Shown here one piece after another: positions 46,501 through 57,368 of a stretch of 64,000 nucleotides of DNA. The position numbers were made by a program, and so were the translations under genes. Numbering within the stretch: position 1 is the first letter of the stretch; each line of letters begins with the position of its first letter. The DNA comes from Chelonoidis abingdonii (taxonomy: Eukaryota; Chordata; Testudines; Testudinidae). Location of the stretch: NCBI RefSeq assembly GCF_003597395.2, contig NC_133774.1, positions 32,998,221 through 33,062,220 of the forward strand. Reading direction: 5' to 3'. Below the pieces are notes generated by a model that was not told where the DNA came from, ran no database searches, and saw only the letters and a program-made list of their open reading frames with translations.

Positions 46501-47475
46501 CTACTAAAAAAATCTCTTAACTGGAACACACGATCCTTGCTAGCTTCTTCACCAAACAAGTTCAGCTGCTGCTGGCGACTGCTAGCTTCCTCCTGGCTGA
46601 GAAGATCCTTGGCTGCAATGCCATCTGGGATCTGCTGCGGTCTTCACCACCCAGTTACCCTCAGCTCTCGTCTCAAACTGTGTCACACACCCTCCGCCCC
46701 CTCCTCGCCTGGCATCTGAACTGTCCATACGTGAGTCCTCGGTATTTTACACCTGGGTCACAACCCTCAAGTATCAGCATCCAGTGTTAAAAACGGCAGG
46801 TGTGGGGCGCACCTGACGCGCCAGTTTCCAACGGGCTTATGCAATTATGGCACTCGCAGCTTCCTTTACCTTAAACCTCTGCACTTTGCAGCATGTATCC
46901 TCGCTTTTCATTGGCCCTTTCCAATTATGGATTCTTGATTCTTGCCCATACGATATTCATATATCTTCAGCGGTGCGCTAGTGGCTGTGCACAGCTCTCA
47001 CCCATTACACTGATGAAGTTCCTGCAGCTCGTTCCATGAATCCATGTGGGCTCGTCTGCGGGGCGCTGGGTTATGGAGGCTATGCGCCAGTGCTAGTGAG
47101 ATGAGCACTGCCATCACCTGGCCGTAGGTCAAACAGGAAGAGCATAACAATCCTGGCATAAATGGGCGTGGCTTGCGCAGCCTAAGCCCAGGGCCGTCAG
47201 TGGGGTGTAACGAATGGGCAGGATGGCTAAAAGTAGCAGAAACTCCGTAATTACCCTTGGAGCCACCAATAACAGCGCTTTTGGTGTCCACATCTGATGA
47301 GCAGCGCTGCATCACCAGCGCTGGAATCGCTACACCTCAAGCAGACCAGGTGTACAGCCAGCGCTGCAGCCAGGGAGTTGCAGCACTGGCTGGGCTTTCC
47401 AAGTGTGTACACAGAGTGAGTTGCAGTGCTGTAACCCCATCACCACCGCTGCAACTCTCCAGTGTAGCCAAGCCC
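43548..47475 (+). mobile_element. PIF/Harbinger transposon, 3.9 kb, decayed
   Basis: It starts 'gggccttagctacacttgga' and ends 'ctccagtgtagccaagccc', an inverted pair. The interior has 'gtggtgcattgtgggacag' near the left end, a transposase remnant at 44240-44850, and further short broken frames whose match to a Myb-like accessory ORF is uncertain. No clean 3-bp target duplication remains (CTA left, TAG right). It sits about 0.6 kb upstream of EMB exon 1. Confidence 0.82.
44240..44850 (+). pseudogene. Harbinger DDE transposase pseudogene
   Basis: The recognisable frame is 44542-44742, with AGKGDDARILSNRALFR, FVPDQDTCGVEM and YPFMPCVMKRTQ. These correspond to the HDARVFRNS, PDQ..GDVEMP and YPLMPWLM blocks of vertebrate Harbinger (HARBI1-like) transposases. 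The first block carries a catalytic Asp region. Upstream, 44240-44540 keeps pieces of the conserved N-terminal catalytic part in other frames, and a short VECAF-like stretch follows near 44790. Multiple stops and frameshifts make it inactive. Confidence 0.78.
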
Positions 47476-47655
47476 TAGGAGTGCAGGAAGTGCTGCTGCA
47501 CCCCCTGGCTTGAAGTAGTAAGAATAAACACCAAATACATTGTCCCCATCACCAGCACCCCCACTGTAATACACCAAATACATGGTTCCCATCACCAGCA
47601 CCTCTGCTTCAAAGACATTTCTTTATTTTTAAATAATACATTTGAGTTTTGTGCA
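47476..47655. other. Short unannotated spacer
   Basis: It contains a 40-base sequence about 'accaaatacattgtccccat' repeated once in slightly changed form ('caccaaatacatggttccca'). Nothing else is seen. Confidence 0.4.
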
Positions 47656-47890
47656 TAACTTCATAATTGTTTGCAGTGTTGTAGCCATGTTGGTCCCAGA
47701 ATTTGAGAGAGACAAAGAAGGTGAGGTGATATCTTTTACTGGACCAGCTTCTGTTAGTGGAAGGGACACGCTTTTGAGTTCCACAGAGCTCTCTTTTCAG
47801 GTCCAGGGAAGATAACCAGTATCTGGATAAATACAAGGTGGGACAGATTGTTTAACATAAGAGGTTCACACATGCTGTAGGAAACCTGTA
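47656..47890. mobile_element. Retroelement fragment (Penelope-like terminal type)
   Basis: The phrases 'gcagtgttgtagccatgttg' and 'ttttactggaccagcttctg', then 'aagataaccagtatctggat', are from a repeat I associate with Penelope-like termini in turtles. The class is not certain. Confidence 0.5.
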
Positions 47891-48559
47891 AAAAGGTAGG
47901 GCCCTGCTCCTCTTCTTTTTAAGTTACACACAGTTTGGAAACCTTCTGGTAAGCATATCTTGTTGTTTATTTCACTGTCCTCCCTACCATCTTTACAGAC
48001 TCTGCAGCTTCATATTTACAGTAGCATGTAGTTCTCCTCAGTCTTAATCAGGCCTATTCTAGAGCGACTAATGGGCGCTGTAGTGACCAGAGTGCCGGAT
48101 CAGTGGCTGTTTCCCAGCACTCTGTCAGATACCTGCCCCCTTTCATGACAGAAAGGTTTTTTCTTTCCCCATGCTCTCCCTTCCCCTCCTATCCCTAGGG
48201 TAATTATACAGGTCCCCCTGGTGGGGTCCTCACATTCTCCACCCACAGAAATCACAATTGGTGGGGCGAGGTTGCCTCCACAGCTGTGTGTTGGCTCACA
48301 AATCTTAATACCATAGGCACCCCGGGGACCCAATCTCCCCATTTCCCAAGAACGGTTGAATGGTCTCTCCTCACCTTCCTAATTTCTCAGGGACTTGAGG
48401 TCTCCCAACCCTCCAATCTGTACCTCATTTTCTTTTCCTTGGCATTCTGGTATACAGGGCTGTTAAGGAGCTCTGGTTATTTTTCTCCAACGCTCCTACT
48501 CCCCATCTCTCCCACTCAGTCTCTCAGGGGACTCTCCCTTCCTTCCTTTTGTCCTGACT
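47891..48559. other. Unannotated, possibly upstream part of the Gypsy-like remnant
   Basis: GC-moderate sequence with short frames on both strands. It may belong to the same retroelement as 48560-49110, but no motif confirms it. Confidence 0.35.
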
Positions 48560-49110
48560 TAGGCTCTGTTGTCTAGTGACATCTACTTCTTCCTCCTCTG
48601 ATTTATTCTTTTCTCTCCATTTGTGTTTCATTTCCCCCCTCCCAGGATTCCTTTTGCCCAACTTTGGCCCCTACACCAGCTCAGTTTCCTATTGGGAAAG
48701 GGCTTCAGTCAGTGCCCAACACAATGGGTAGGGCAACTCCTCCACTATCCCAACCTGTTTTCAAGGAGGCACCTTTGCCACAGAGTAGCATTTCTTATCC
48801 CCATGGATACATTCAATGTTCAGACTTGCTCCTGGAACTATCCAGTGGGGTTTTACCAGTTCCTGCCAGATCAGAGAGCAAGCTGAGGCTGTATCTAGGA
48901 GATCTCTGTGAAGTTTTCTCCCCAACATTACGGAAATGGTGGACAGTTGTTGTCCCTTTTCCTTTCCTCCAGTTGGCAAACCTGCATTCCATGTATGAGC
49001 AATCCTTTTTTATGTGTTCCTGATATCCACACTGGTAACATGTAATGGACCCAGCCAGAGCTCCTTTGGGATCTTCCTTTCTATACCCTTTCCAGGTGCA
49101 GATTCACTAG
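48560..49110 (-). pseudogene. Gypsy-like LTR retrotransposon remnant: gag zinc knuckle and protease
   Basis: On the minus strand, 49040-48999 encodes a complete CX2CX4HX4C zinc knuckle (CYQCGYQEHIKKDC), the nucleocapsid signature. The frame 48979-48761 follows with an aspartic-protease-like region. Its active site is at 48895-48890 and reads D-T-A in place of the usual D-T-G. I place it with Gypsy-type elements, not a vertebrate retrovirus, from this protease style. No LTRs, integrase or full reverse transcriptase are recognised nearby. It is a decayed fragment. Confidence 0.65.
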
Positions 49111-49189
49111 TCCTCTTACCAAGCTCTGCTTCTATATGGAAAGAAAACCCCAAACACTGACTGCACACCCCTAGTTATCACCTACTACA

Positions 49190-49862
49190 CACACTGGAAT
49201 CCACACAAGGTATCATGAAACAATTACAACCATTACTCAATGGGGACCACGTCCTGAAAGAAATCTTTCCTGAAGTTTCTTTCCTGGCCTTTAAACAACC
49301 CCTCCAACTTCACCAGGATCATCATCAGAAGCAAGCTCCCCACAGACCAGGACACACCAATCAAAGCAGCACCAGACCCTGCCATAATAATAGATGAAAA
49401 AGCTCCAGACATATCTCCAGCACTACGAGAATCACTATTCCCCCAATACACCATTCAAGATCCATGAGTCCCATACATGCCATCATAACATATGGTATAT
49501 CTCATCCAGTGCATTAAATGCCCCAATAACAACCGTGTGGATGAAAAGAGACAATTGCTATGCGCTCAAATCAACTCACACAGAAAAAATGATAAAAGAC
49601 AAAAACACACTCATGGGCGAACACTTTTCATAAAACGATCACTCCATATCTGACCACTCAGTTCTTGTCCTCAAAGGAAACCTGTACAACTCCTTCAAGC
49701 GATGAGCCTGGGACCTGAAATTCATAACTTTGCTAGATACTAAAAACTGCAGACTTAACAGAAACACTGGTTTTATAGCTCATTACAGCAATTGGCAACA
49801 TAACTTCATAACAGCTTTCAGAAACCTATGTTTTACTTGTAAGAAAGACATGATTAATTTAA
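49190..49862 (+). mobile_element. Penelope-like element fragment, GIY-YIG endonuclease part
   Basis: On the plus strand NGDHVLKEIFPEVSFLAFKQ opens the region. In another frame VYLIQCIKCPNNN follows near 49493-49535 (GIY-YIG domain start), then a histidine-rich stretch with HTHGRTLF-like residues. These are in the order found at the C-terminus of Penelope-like elements. Several frame breaks and missing key residues leave it inactive. Confidence 0.72.
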
Positions 49863-49875
49863 TAAAAAGTATATA

Positions 49876-50066
49876 CACCTCTTCCTCGATATAGCGTTGT
49901 CCTCGGGAGCCAAAAAATCTTACCGCGTTACAGGTGAAACCACGTTACATCAAACTTGCTTTGATCCACCAGAGTTTGCAGGCCCCCTCCACTCCCCAGA
50001 GCACTGCTTTACCACGTTATATCTGAATTCGTGTTATATCGGGTCGCGTTATATCGGGATAGAGGT
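49876..50066. mobile_element. Tigger-type MITE
   Basis: It starts 'cacctcttcctcgatatagc' and ends 'cgcgttatatcgggatagag' plus 'gt', with TA on both sides. Internal copies of 'cgttatatc' repeat the terminal motif. It is about 190 bp. Confidence 0.78.
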
Positions 50067-50068
50067 TA

Positions 50069-51345
50069 TTTCAGAAACTAATATTATCACTTCATCTTTG
50101 CCCTCTGTTTCATAACAGCTCTTAATTTTATAGAGGTAAATGCACCCTTGACAAAAATTTTAAGTTTTAAATTTAAAATATTTTGTTTTTCTTATGATGA
50201 GCTTTAAACTAAACCTTCCCTGGAGATTTAGGTTGTAAGTCAAAACTGTAAGAATAGTATCTGAGTTCTAAAATAAAGAAGTTATTGTCATTGCTTTGTT
50301 TGTAAAAGCGGATAGAATATTTCTGTGTTCTTAGAATAACAGGGAGGAGAACGATAACAGTGAAATTTCTCATGGCTAGTTATATTTTTGTTTTGCAGAT
50401 GGATGAATATTTGAGTGACTGATTTTAATTCCTTTTTAATTGGCATAATATATTTTACATCATTATTGGATCTTTATATTGGATTTTGCATAAAACAGCT
50501 GGTGACATAATTTCTCCTTTGGGTTCAGTACCAAAAGAAGCTCATATTTGCTTCCTCAAAAATAGTTTAATTTCTCTGAATATCAAGGGAAGAGATTCTC
50601 ACCACTATTGTGACTTCTTTATGTCAGACATAATGCTTTTAGTTTTAAGGCATAAAGGTGCCTTGAAAGCACTATGTCTGGCTGGGAGAGAACTGCAATG
50701 AGCCCTTCACAAGTCCTGGCATGATTTCCTTGACTTCTCATTTCCATTGTATTCAGTGCTTGGATTTGTCACTTAGCAACCCCATTTTCCTTTTGCAACC
50801 CTGGGCTAAATTCTCCTGTAAATGGGTGTAGAGTCTTAGATTTTAATGGAGCTGTGTCCATTTATGTCAGCAGAAAATATGATCCTGTTTGGTAATCCGG
50901 ATTCTTAACTGGGACAGTGATAGAGAAAAAACCCAGAAGTCTAGGCAGCATATTATTTTTCACTTGAGTTTCCTTCCCAAACAGAATATTGATAAATTAC
51001 AATTTCAAAGGGTCATTCTTAAAAAAAAATATTCACATCTGGAATGTAACTGGAATCAAAGATGTTTTTATTGAAATATAACATTTATTTAAAAACAAAG
51101 AAATTCTTATAACTTTGAAAGATAAATAATGGATTTGAATTCCCCCTGCACTTTGAAGGGGACTATCAATTCCTGATTATTGAAAGATGCCTGTCAAAAA
51201 TTGCTCCTCACTGGGCAAATTCAGAGGGCTGGTGGGGAATCCATTTCTATGGTACTTCTCTTTGAACTGTTTGAAATTGCACCCTTTGGATCAGTGCTGA
51301 GGACAGGGGAGAAATGCAATTTCTCATGAATAACACAGAATCATA
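50069..51345. other. Nothing recognised
   Basis: AT-rich DNA with short frames only. Confidence 0.5.
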
Positions 51346-51353
51346 TCATAAAT

Positions 51354-51664
51354 CAGGGGTAGGCAACCTATGGCACGCATGCCAAAGGTGGCATATGAGC
51401 TGATTTTCAGTGGCACTTAAGCTGCCCAGGTCCTGGCTACCGGTCCAGGGGGCTCTGCATTTTAATTTCATTTTAAATGAAGCTTCTTAAACATTTTAAA
51501 AACCTTATTTACTTTATATACAACAATAGTTTAGTTAGATATTATAGATTTATAGAAAGAGACCTTGTAAAAACATTAAAATGTATTACTGGCACGCGAA
51601 ACCTTAAATCAGAGTGAATAAATGAAGATTCAGCGCACCACTTCTGAAAGGTTGCCGACCCCTG
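51354..51664. mobile_element. hAT MITE (311 bp) with perfect 8-bp TSD
   Basis: The ends are 'caggggtaggcaacctatgg' and the complement of 'caggggtcggcaacctttca'. TCATAAAT flanks both sides (51346-51353, 51665-51672). Confidence 0.92.
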
Positions 51665-51672
51665 TCATAAAT

Positions 51673-53060
51673 TGTATCTCTTGGAACAAAGCTAAGAATA
51701 ACTAGAGTTGCATCTTCTGACAATGTTCCCAGTCCAGCATCAGGAATTGAATCCCCTGAACCAAGCTGGAGGCAAGTGGGGAGGACGCCATTTATGACAG
51801 GTTTGCTTCTGATTCATCAGGAAATGCATCCCTGGGAATGAGTGGGGAACCTATTCCTGATATGGATCCCTGCACCATGGAGGAGAGGGATGTGTTTTTC
51901 CATGTCAGCAAAAAGCTGATAGGTAACCAATGACAGATTTTGCACCTGAGTGTAAAATCTGTCAGGAAGGCATTTTCCAGATGAAAGGCTCTGGAGAGGG
52001 ACAGCACTGCTACCTCCTCCTCCCTCTCTAGATACAGTTACTTCAACAGATGCAAGAGTTGAACTGTTCAGAGGGTTCCCATCAATAATGCAACAAGGTC
52101 TGTGCATCATATCAGGTCTCCAGGAGGGTTGGTATTGCAGTAGCATCATGCTTCCTCCCCCTGCACACACTGCTTTGAACTGAAAGCTCATGATGTGCAG
52201 GAACACAGGTCAAAGTATCTGAGTGCCCTATGTTGCAATTTGTTACAGAGCTATATATATCCTGCCTGCTCTTCTGTGCTTATCTGTCTATCCAGTCCCC
52301 CCAATCTCAGGAGATTCTAAACCTGATCTTCTCAGGACTAACATTTTCCATTGTAAAATATCCCAAGAAATACCTTTATCCTTTAATACTGCTATATGGA
52401 ATTCTATGGCATTGGCAGAGTAAAGGTATGTCTGTTAATGAGTCATGTTGTTGCATTGCTGGAAGAGGGAATAGTCAAGGTTGCATGGGCAACCTTAATA
52501 GTGTATATCCTGAAGTTTGATTTTTTGCTCAGCTTTCTAGAAGGAGATGACATATCACCAAGCAACTTTAACTCTTCATTAACATAGTTTTTTTGTCATT
52601 GAATTTCCTAGTTTTTTGAACAGGAGAAAATGTGTTGTTGGTAGGAGTTAGTTGTCATTTAGGCAGTTGTACTCCTCAATTTGCATACTGAGCCAGTCTG
52701 CATGTGCACCCCGCCCTTAAACACTAATCATTTGGGCCCCACCAGCCCTGCTGTGACACACCTTTCCAGCCATGCCCCTGACCTATTCACTGTGTTCCAC
52801 CACCACTACCACCTCCCCAGACTGCAGGCTTCCCTGCAAGAAGGAGATGTTTCTCCCTGGTATTCAAAGGTTTCTATTGTGTTACATCCCCTCTCCTATA
52901 GCTCTACTCACATGCAGTGTCTGATGCGCGGGACAACTGTGTCACAGTGGAATGGTGTTCCTGGTCATGTTAGAATGATTAGAGGGTGGAGGAGTTTGTG
53001 ACAGGGCTGGAAAAAGAAACCACAGACAGGGTTTCTGTTCCAAAATATATTTGAGAGAAA
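51673..53060. other. Nothing recognised
   Basis: Mixed-composition DNA. The minus-strand frame 52206-51817 (129 codons) is open but has no visible domain, signal peptide or splice partners. I treat it as chance or old repeat. Confidence 0.45.
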
Positions 53061-53065
53061 GATGG

Positions 53066-54012
53066 TGTCAAGGCTGATTCCCCACTCTGGCACTTCGAGT
53101 GCAGAAAGTGGGGGCCTGCAGGGATTCTAAAAATTAATACAGGCCACTCCAGGCTTGTATTAAATTCCCAAGGTTACAGCTTTTCTCTGGCCTTGGATTG
53201 GTAGATGCTGCCACCTCCCAAGTTCAGAATCCCTTTGAGAGCCCAAGAAGGCACACTTGGGAATGCCTTCCTGTGGGGTACCCTCAAGCCCTTTGAACCC
53301 CCCCCCCCCACCAGGGAAGAGCTGAGAAAGAAGAAAAAAAGGAAATCAGCTGTTGCCACAAGCTAATTAAACAACATACGCACAAACCTCTTAAGACACA
53401 AAAATCTAATCCTGTTCTTTAAAAAGGTAAATTTTATTAATTTAAAAAAAAAAGACAGAAAACACATCTGGGCACTCAGGCTATTGCTAGATTTTAAAAG
53501 AGCAACTACAAGGATTAAGCACCTACAATAGCTTTCTTGAGGTCCAGCTTAAAGGTTACAAGCAAAACAAAAGCACCTGGGATTAGCACAGAGGAATCCA
53601 CAAGCCATAAAGAAATAAAAGGGATAAACATAATCGCGTCTTCCTAGACATTTCCTGATCTTCCTACATATCTGGGGTTTGAAACGAGTAGTTTTTAAGT
53701 ATGTTACTGATGATTTTTTCATACTTGGCCAAAGCTTCTTAGAGCATAGCTGCTGCCCTGTCCGCCTCTCCCCAGGAGAACAACAAACAGACCAACAAAA
53801 GGGGAGTCTTTTCTCAATTTTAAAAAGTTCTAGCCTTCCCATTGGCTCTTTTGGGCAGGTGCCCACTCATTTCCTTTTACCTATGCATAGCAGTGAGACT
53901 GTTTAACTCTTTACAGGTAGAGCAATTAGAGAACAGCTACTAAGAGGGATTTTATAGCTACTGTCTGGCTGTGTCCATATAAAGAAGCTACCCCTCTCCT
54001 TCACTTATTACA
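53066..54012. mobile_element. Solo LTR (947 bp) with 5-bp TSD
   Basis: It begins TGTCAAGGCTG and ends CTTATTACA, the TGT...ACA ends of an LTR. GATGG flanks both sides (53061-53065 and 54013-54017). There is no internal retroelement sequence or second LTR next to it, so it is a solo LTR left by recombination. Orientation is unclear: AATAAA-type signals occur on both strands. A 5-bp duplication is usual for Gypsy and some endogenous retrovirus classes, so I leave the class open. Confidence 0.82.
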
Positions 54013-54017
54013 GATGG

Positions 54018-54510
54018 TCTGATGCCTGTCCAACAGAAGTACCCCATCTCTAAGAAACAAACAGTGAGGTGTCAAAGCTTGTGATGTTTTGATGACATAC
54101 AGTACATTTTCCAGTCAGCCATGAATTAATTTTCTTCTGACACTGATTAAAAGTTTTCTTATTGTCACTGTAGCACTGATTTAGACACTCAGTCAAATCA
54201 GAGAAAACTATCACAACTCTTTGAAACAGTCTCTGATGTGGTCCAAATCTGCTTTCATACATTGTAAGAAGTGCACACCAGGAATAAAGTCCAGCTCATT
54301 TCTACCCAAGTGAATCACCACAATTTCCAGTAGATCAGAATCTCTTATGTCACCAGTTAGACATTGCAGAGTGGGCAAAGCGTGATGCCAACATAGGCTG
54401 CCACCCAAATCAGCCTGTAGTCAGCAATCCCCTGTCATGGTATTTTTCTTGCTCTCCTGCAAACTTCTGCAGCTTTGTTATCCAATAATCACCCACAATT
54501 CATATGTTAG
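54018..54510 (-). pseudogene. SGNH-hydrolase-like pseudo-ORF of retroelement origin
   Basis: The minus strand has IVGDYWI near 54500-54480 (block I, normally GDS). IVVIHLGRNELDFIPG follows near 54335-54285 (block III, normally G.ND), then VVIVFSDL near 54240-54215. This order matches the SGNH hydrolase domains carried by some DIRS/Ngaro-type and other vertebrate retroelements. Stops and frameshifts occur between blocks, and the catalytic Ser position reads Tyr. The function is lost. Its downstream end is cut by the solo LTR. Confidence 0.5.
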
Positions 54511-55130
54511 CAATCCTGGCAATGCATGTATTTCTTTTTCCTTAGCAGTTAAGGTACCTACACTGTCAGTTCCAAAGCTCCGAGCTATGTGTCTTTGGAA
54601 ACACCAGAAGTAGCCACTTGCCCTCACCCTTCCTTTGGGGATAGTAAAATACTGATTTTCTGAAACAACCAGTCCAAAGCTTGCCTATCATCCATCCTCA
54701 TTTCCAGCCCCATCTACAGCCGCAAATCCTCTCCTTGCCCCCTACCTTCCCATAAACACAATTTCCCCTGTCTTCAGCTTCTCCACACTTGATATAAAAC
54801 AAAATTTTGGCTAGCCCAGCTGCTGACTATTCTGCTATGATCACAGTAAACATCCCCATAAAATAAAAACCATGTTACGTTATATCAGAGACAACTTGTA
54901 GGAAGCAACATGAGTTATTTAACCTTTATTGCACAGATGTACAAAGGTTCAGACTAGCAACATCAAAGGTGGGGTAAGGTGTCAGCACATTCTCTCAAAC
55001 TACCCAGGCAAGCATAAATTTACTGCATAAAAACTCTTTCACAGTCTTTTTTCTTTATTGCCATATGCACAGTGTTATCCTTCCAGACAGCATATCTACA
55101 CGGAAGAAGAAGGGAACATGTTCTTAAATG
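54511..55130. other. Nothing recognised
   Basis: Possibly more of the same old retroelement. No motif is seen. Confidence 0.4.
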
Positions 55131-55470
55131 CTTTTCACAATTTGGATCCCCCAAAAACTAAGTGGATGCCATACACTAGCTTGGGTAAAAATTGACTGAT
55201 TGAGACTATTTTGACCCACATCGTAGCAATCATTAGATGTCTAGCTCTGCTCAAAAAACAAAACAAACAAAAAAAAATCAAGACCTTTTTGGAAAATGGT
55301 TATTTGTGTTGGGGCTTATATCTAAGGAACCCCTAGCTCACATGACCCCAAATTTGGGTCATTAACCTTACTCTCCACTCCCACAGCTCAAAGCAAATTT
55401 CAAAAAAGTTGTGCACGTGTATGGATTTTGGAGCACTTAGAAATGTCAGCCTTTAAATATGAAGGATAGA
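55131..55470. repeat. Unclassified repeat, copy A
   Basis: It contains 'gattgagactattttgaccc' and the near-palindrome 'tgaccccaaatttgggtca' (55343-55361), then 'gcacttagaaatgtcagcct'. These features return in the same order at 57010-57365. Confidence 0.65.
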
Positions 55471-56379
55471 GGGATGATGGAGGGAAAGAGCTCCTTTACA
55501 CATCCTTCTGCAGCACTGGAGTCTTGGAAAGGTGGGAAGTAGTCCATTCATCTCAATGTGATCCTCTCAGCTGAACACCCCCTGGAGATGAATACAACCT
55601 GAAAAAAATGAGACATGTGGAACTGTTCCATTCATCTCACTGGATGTCCTACTTAGTGCTTTAAGAGTCCATGGTGTGTATGGAGTATACCTGTTCTCAG
55701 CTTCCCACCCCCCAAAGGTGTAGGACTTGCCCAGACCCTAGCCCCCTATATTTGAGGCTCCCTATATTCAGGCTCAGATGAGAATGGCAGAGAGGAGGTC
55801 ATAGACCCCAAAAAGGGGCAAGAGACTCCCCATTTATGGGTGCACAAAGAGGAAGGGAGAATGTGAGACTGATGGGTGTCCTGGGCCCCATTTTCTCCCA
55901 ATCCCCCTTCCACTTACCTCCATTTCCCTCTTCCCAGTGTCCCAACCCTCCACTTCCCCTAACCCCTATGCTTCCCTCACCTGAGCTCCCATCCTCTTTC
56001 CCTACCACTCATCCCCTTTTGTCCCCCTCCCCATAATCCTGTTCCCTTGCTGCAGCCACAAACCCCTCTTCCTCTTTTCCTTATGCCTTTGCCCCCTAAT
56101 ACTACCACCTTCCCAGGAAGCATTCTAATGTCCATTTTCCCCCCAAAGACTTTGATTATATCCCATGTTGAAAACAATTGCCATCCATGACTGACAAATT
56201 GTGGCAACCTCCAGCCACTCAATGCAAAGCTCCTTTTGTCTTAGGTGGGGGCTGTGATTAAGTTATCCATAGTTAATTAAAAGGCTGAATTCACATCAAT
56301 CAATCTCAATGAGGTCTGTGATTCAGATCATATAAATCTTTCGCCTTTTACTAAAGATCTCTTTGTAGAACAGTATAAG
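55471..56379. other. Nothing recognised; pyrimidine-rich middle
   Basis: 55880-56130 is strongly C/T-rich on the plus strand. The open frames here follow from that bias. Confidence 0.45.
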
Positions 56380-56600
56380 GCAACAGAAGCAAATGGGGGT
56401 TTTTTTGGTTTTTTTGGGGGGAGTGGGACTGTAACTTGGGAACTCCTTGACCAATTGACTTCAAATTTGGATCACTAATGCCACCCCATGCCTCCATGAT
56501 GTACACAAATTTGAAAACAATCCAAGTAACCATTCAGATTTTAGAGCGCACACAAGATTTGAGCTTTAAAGCATATGATGTGAATGGAAACCCTCAGGCC
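56380..56600. repeat. Unclassified repeat, copy B (partial)
   Basis: It has 'ttcaaatttggatcactaat', 'gaaaacaatccaagtaacca', then 'agattttagagcgcacacaa', in the order of copies A and C but more diverged. Confidence 0.5.
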
Positions 56601-56656
56601 TTTTTTTTTTTTTCCTTTGGGTACATGCACACTGCAAAAATGTGCATTGTCTTAAT

Positions 56657-56995
56657 CAGTAGGTCCCCAAACTGTTCATGGTCACATCCCTCCTTCCCTG
56701 CAGGAGCTGGTCTGGGATCAGGGCCACCGCTAGGGTTGGGGCAGACCGGGAAAGGGGCCAAGACTGGGCACAGCTGGGAGCAGGGCTGGGAACAGAGTCA
56801 TGGCTGGGGAGGATCAGGTGTGGAGCCGTGATGGAGCCAGGAGCTGTGGCTGCAGCCAGGTGAGGAGCCGCAGTGGGGCAGGGAGCCAAGTAGGGCTGGG
56901 TGTCTCCCTCACTGCTCTCGAGTGGGGTTCACCCAGGCCTTGCTTCACTCCTTGAACGTTCTTCCATGTGTGTCCCGCATTTTTGGGACCCCCTG
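56657..56995. mobile_element. hAT-like non-autonomous element
   Basis: It starts 'cagtaggtccccaaactgtt' and ends with the complement of 'cagggggtcccaaaaatgcg'. The flanks TCTTAAT (left) and TCTTAAAT (right) look like a slightly altered 8-bp target duplication. The interior is GC-rich and non-coding. Confidence 0.68.
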
Positions 56996-57009
56996 TCTTA
57001 AATAATCAT

Positions 57010-57365
57010 TCTAATTTATGTCCCCAAAGATTTAGTGGTGCATGCATTAGCTTGGTAAAATTGAAAGATTGAGACTATTTTGATCAGCATTGACACAGCA
57101 TTTAGAATGATGCAACACTAGTCTGTACACCACAGTCACCTCACACCCTCCCAAAATAACCCCCACCTTTCTTAAAACACCTCAAGTTTTTTTTTGAAAA
57201 AATAGCTTTTTTGCTTCTCCCCCCCCCCCCCGGACTCATATCTCTACATCCCCTAACTCGTGACCCCAAATTTGGGTCACTAACCCTGCTGTGCTGAGGC
57301 ACACCAATTTTCAAAGGAATCTGACTAACCATGTTGAGCACTTAGAAATGTTGGTCTTTAAACAG
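57010..57365. repeat. Unclassified repeat, copy C
   Basis: It shares with copy A 'gattgagactattttgatca', the near-palindrome at 57261-57279 ('tgaccccaaatttgggtca') and 'gagcacttagaaatgttggt'. Confidence 0.65.
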
Positions 57366-57368
57366 AAG

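Noticed and set aside
48664..49023. 119-codon plus-strand frame
   Set aside because: It is the shadow of the minus-strand zinc knuckle and protease region of a Gypsy-like remnant.
54050..54408. A host GDSL/SGNH esterase gene
   Set aside because: The blocks are spread over different frames with stops, the catalytic Ser is absent, and the context is retroelement DNA.
55836..56036. Proline/serine-rich plus-strand frame
   Set aside because: It is produced by a C/T-rich tract, with no other support.
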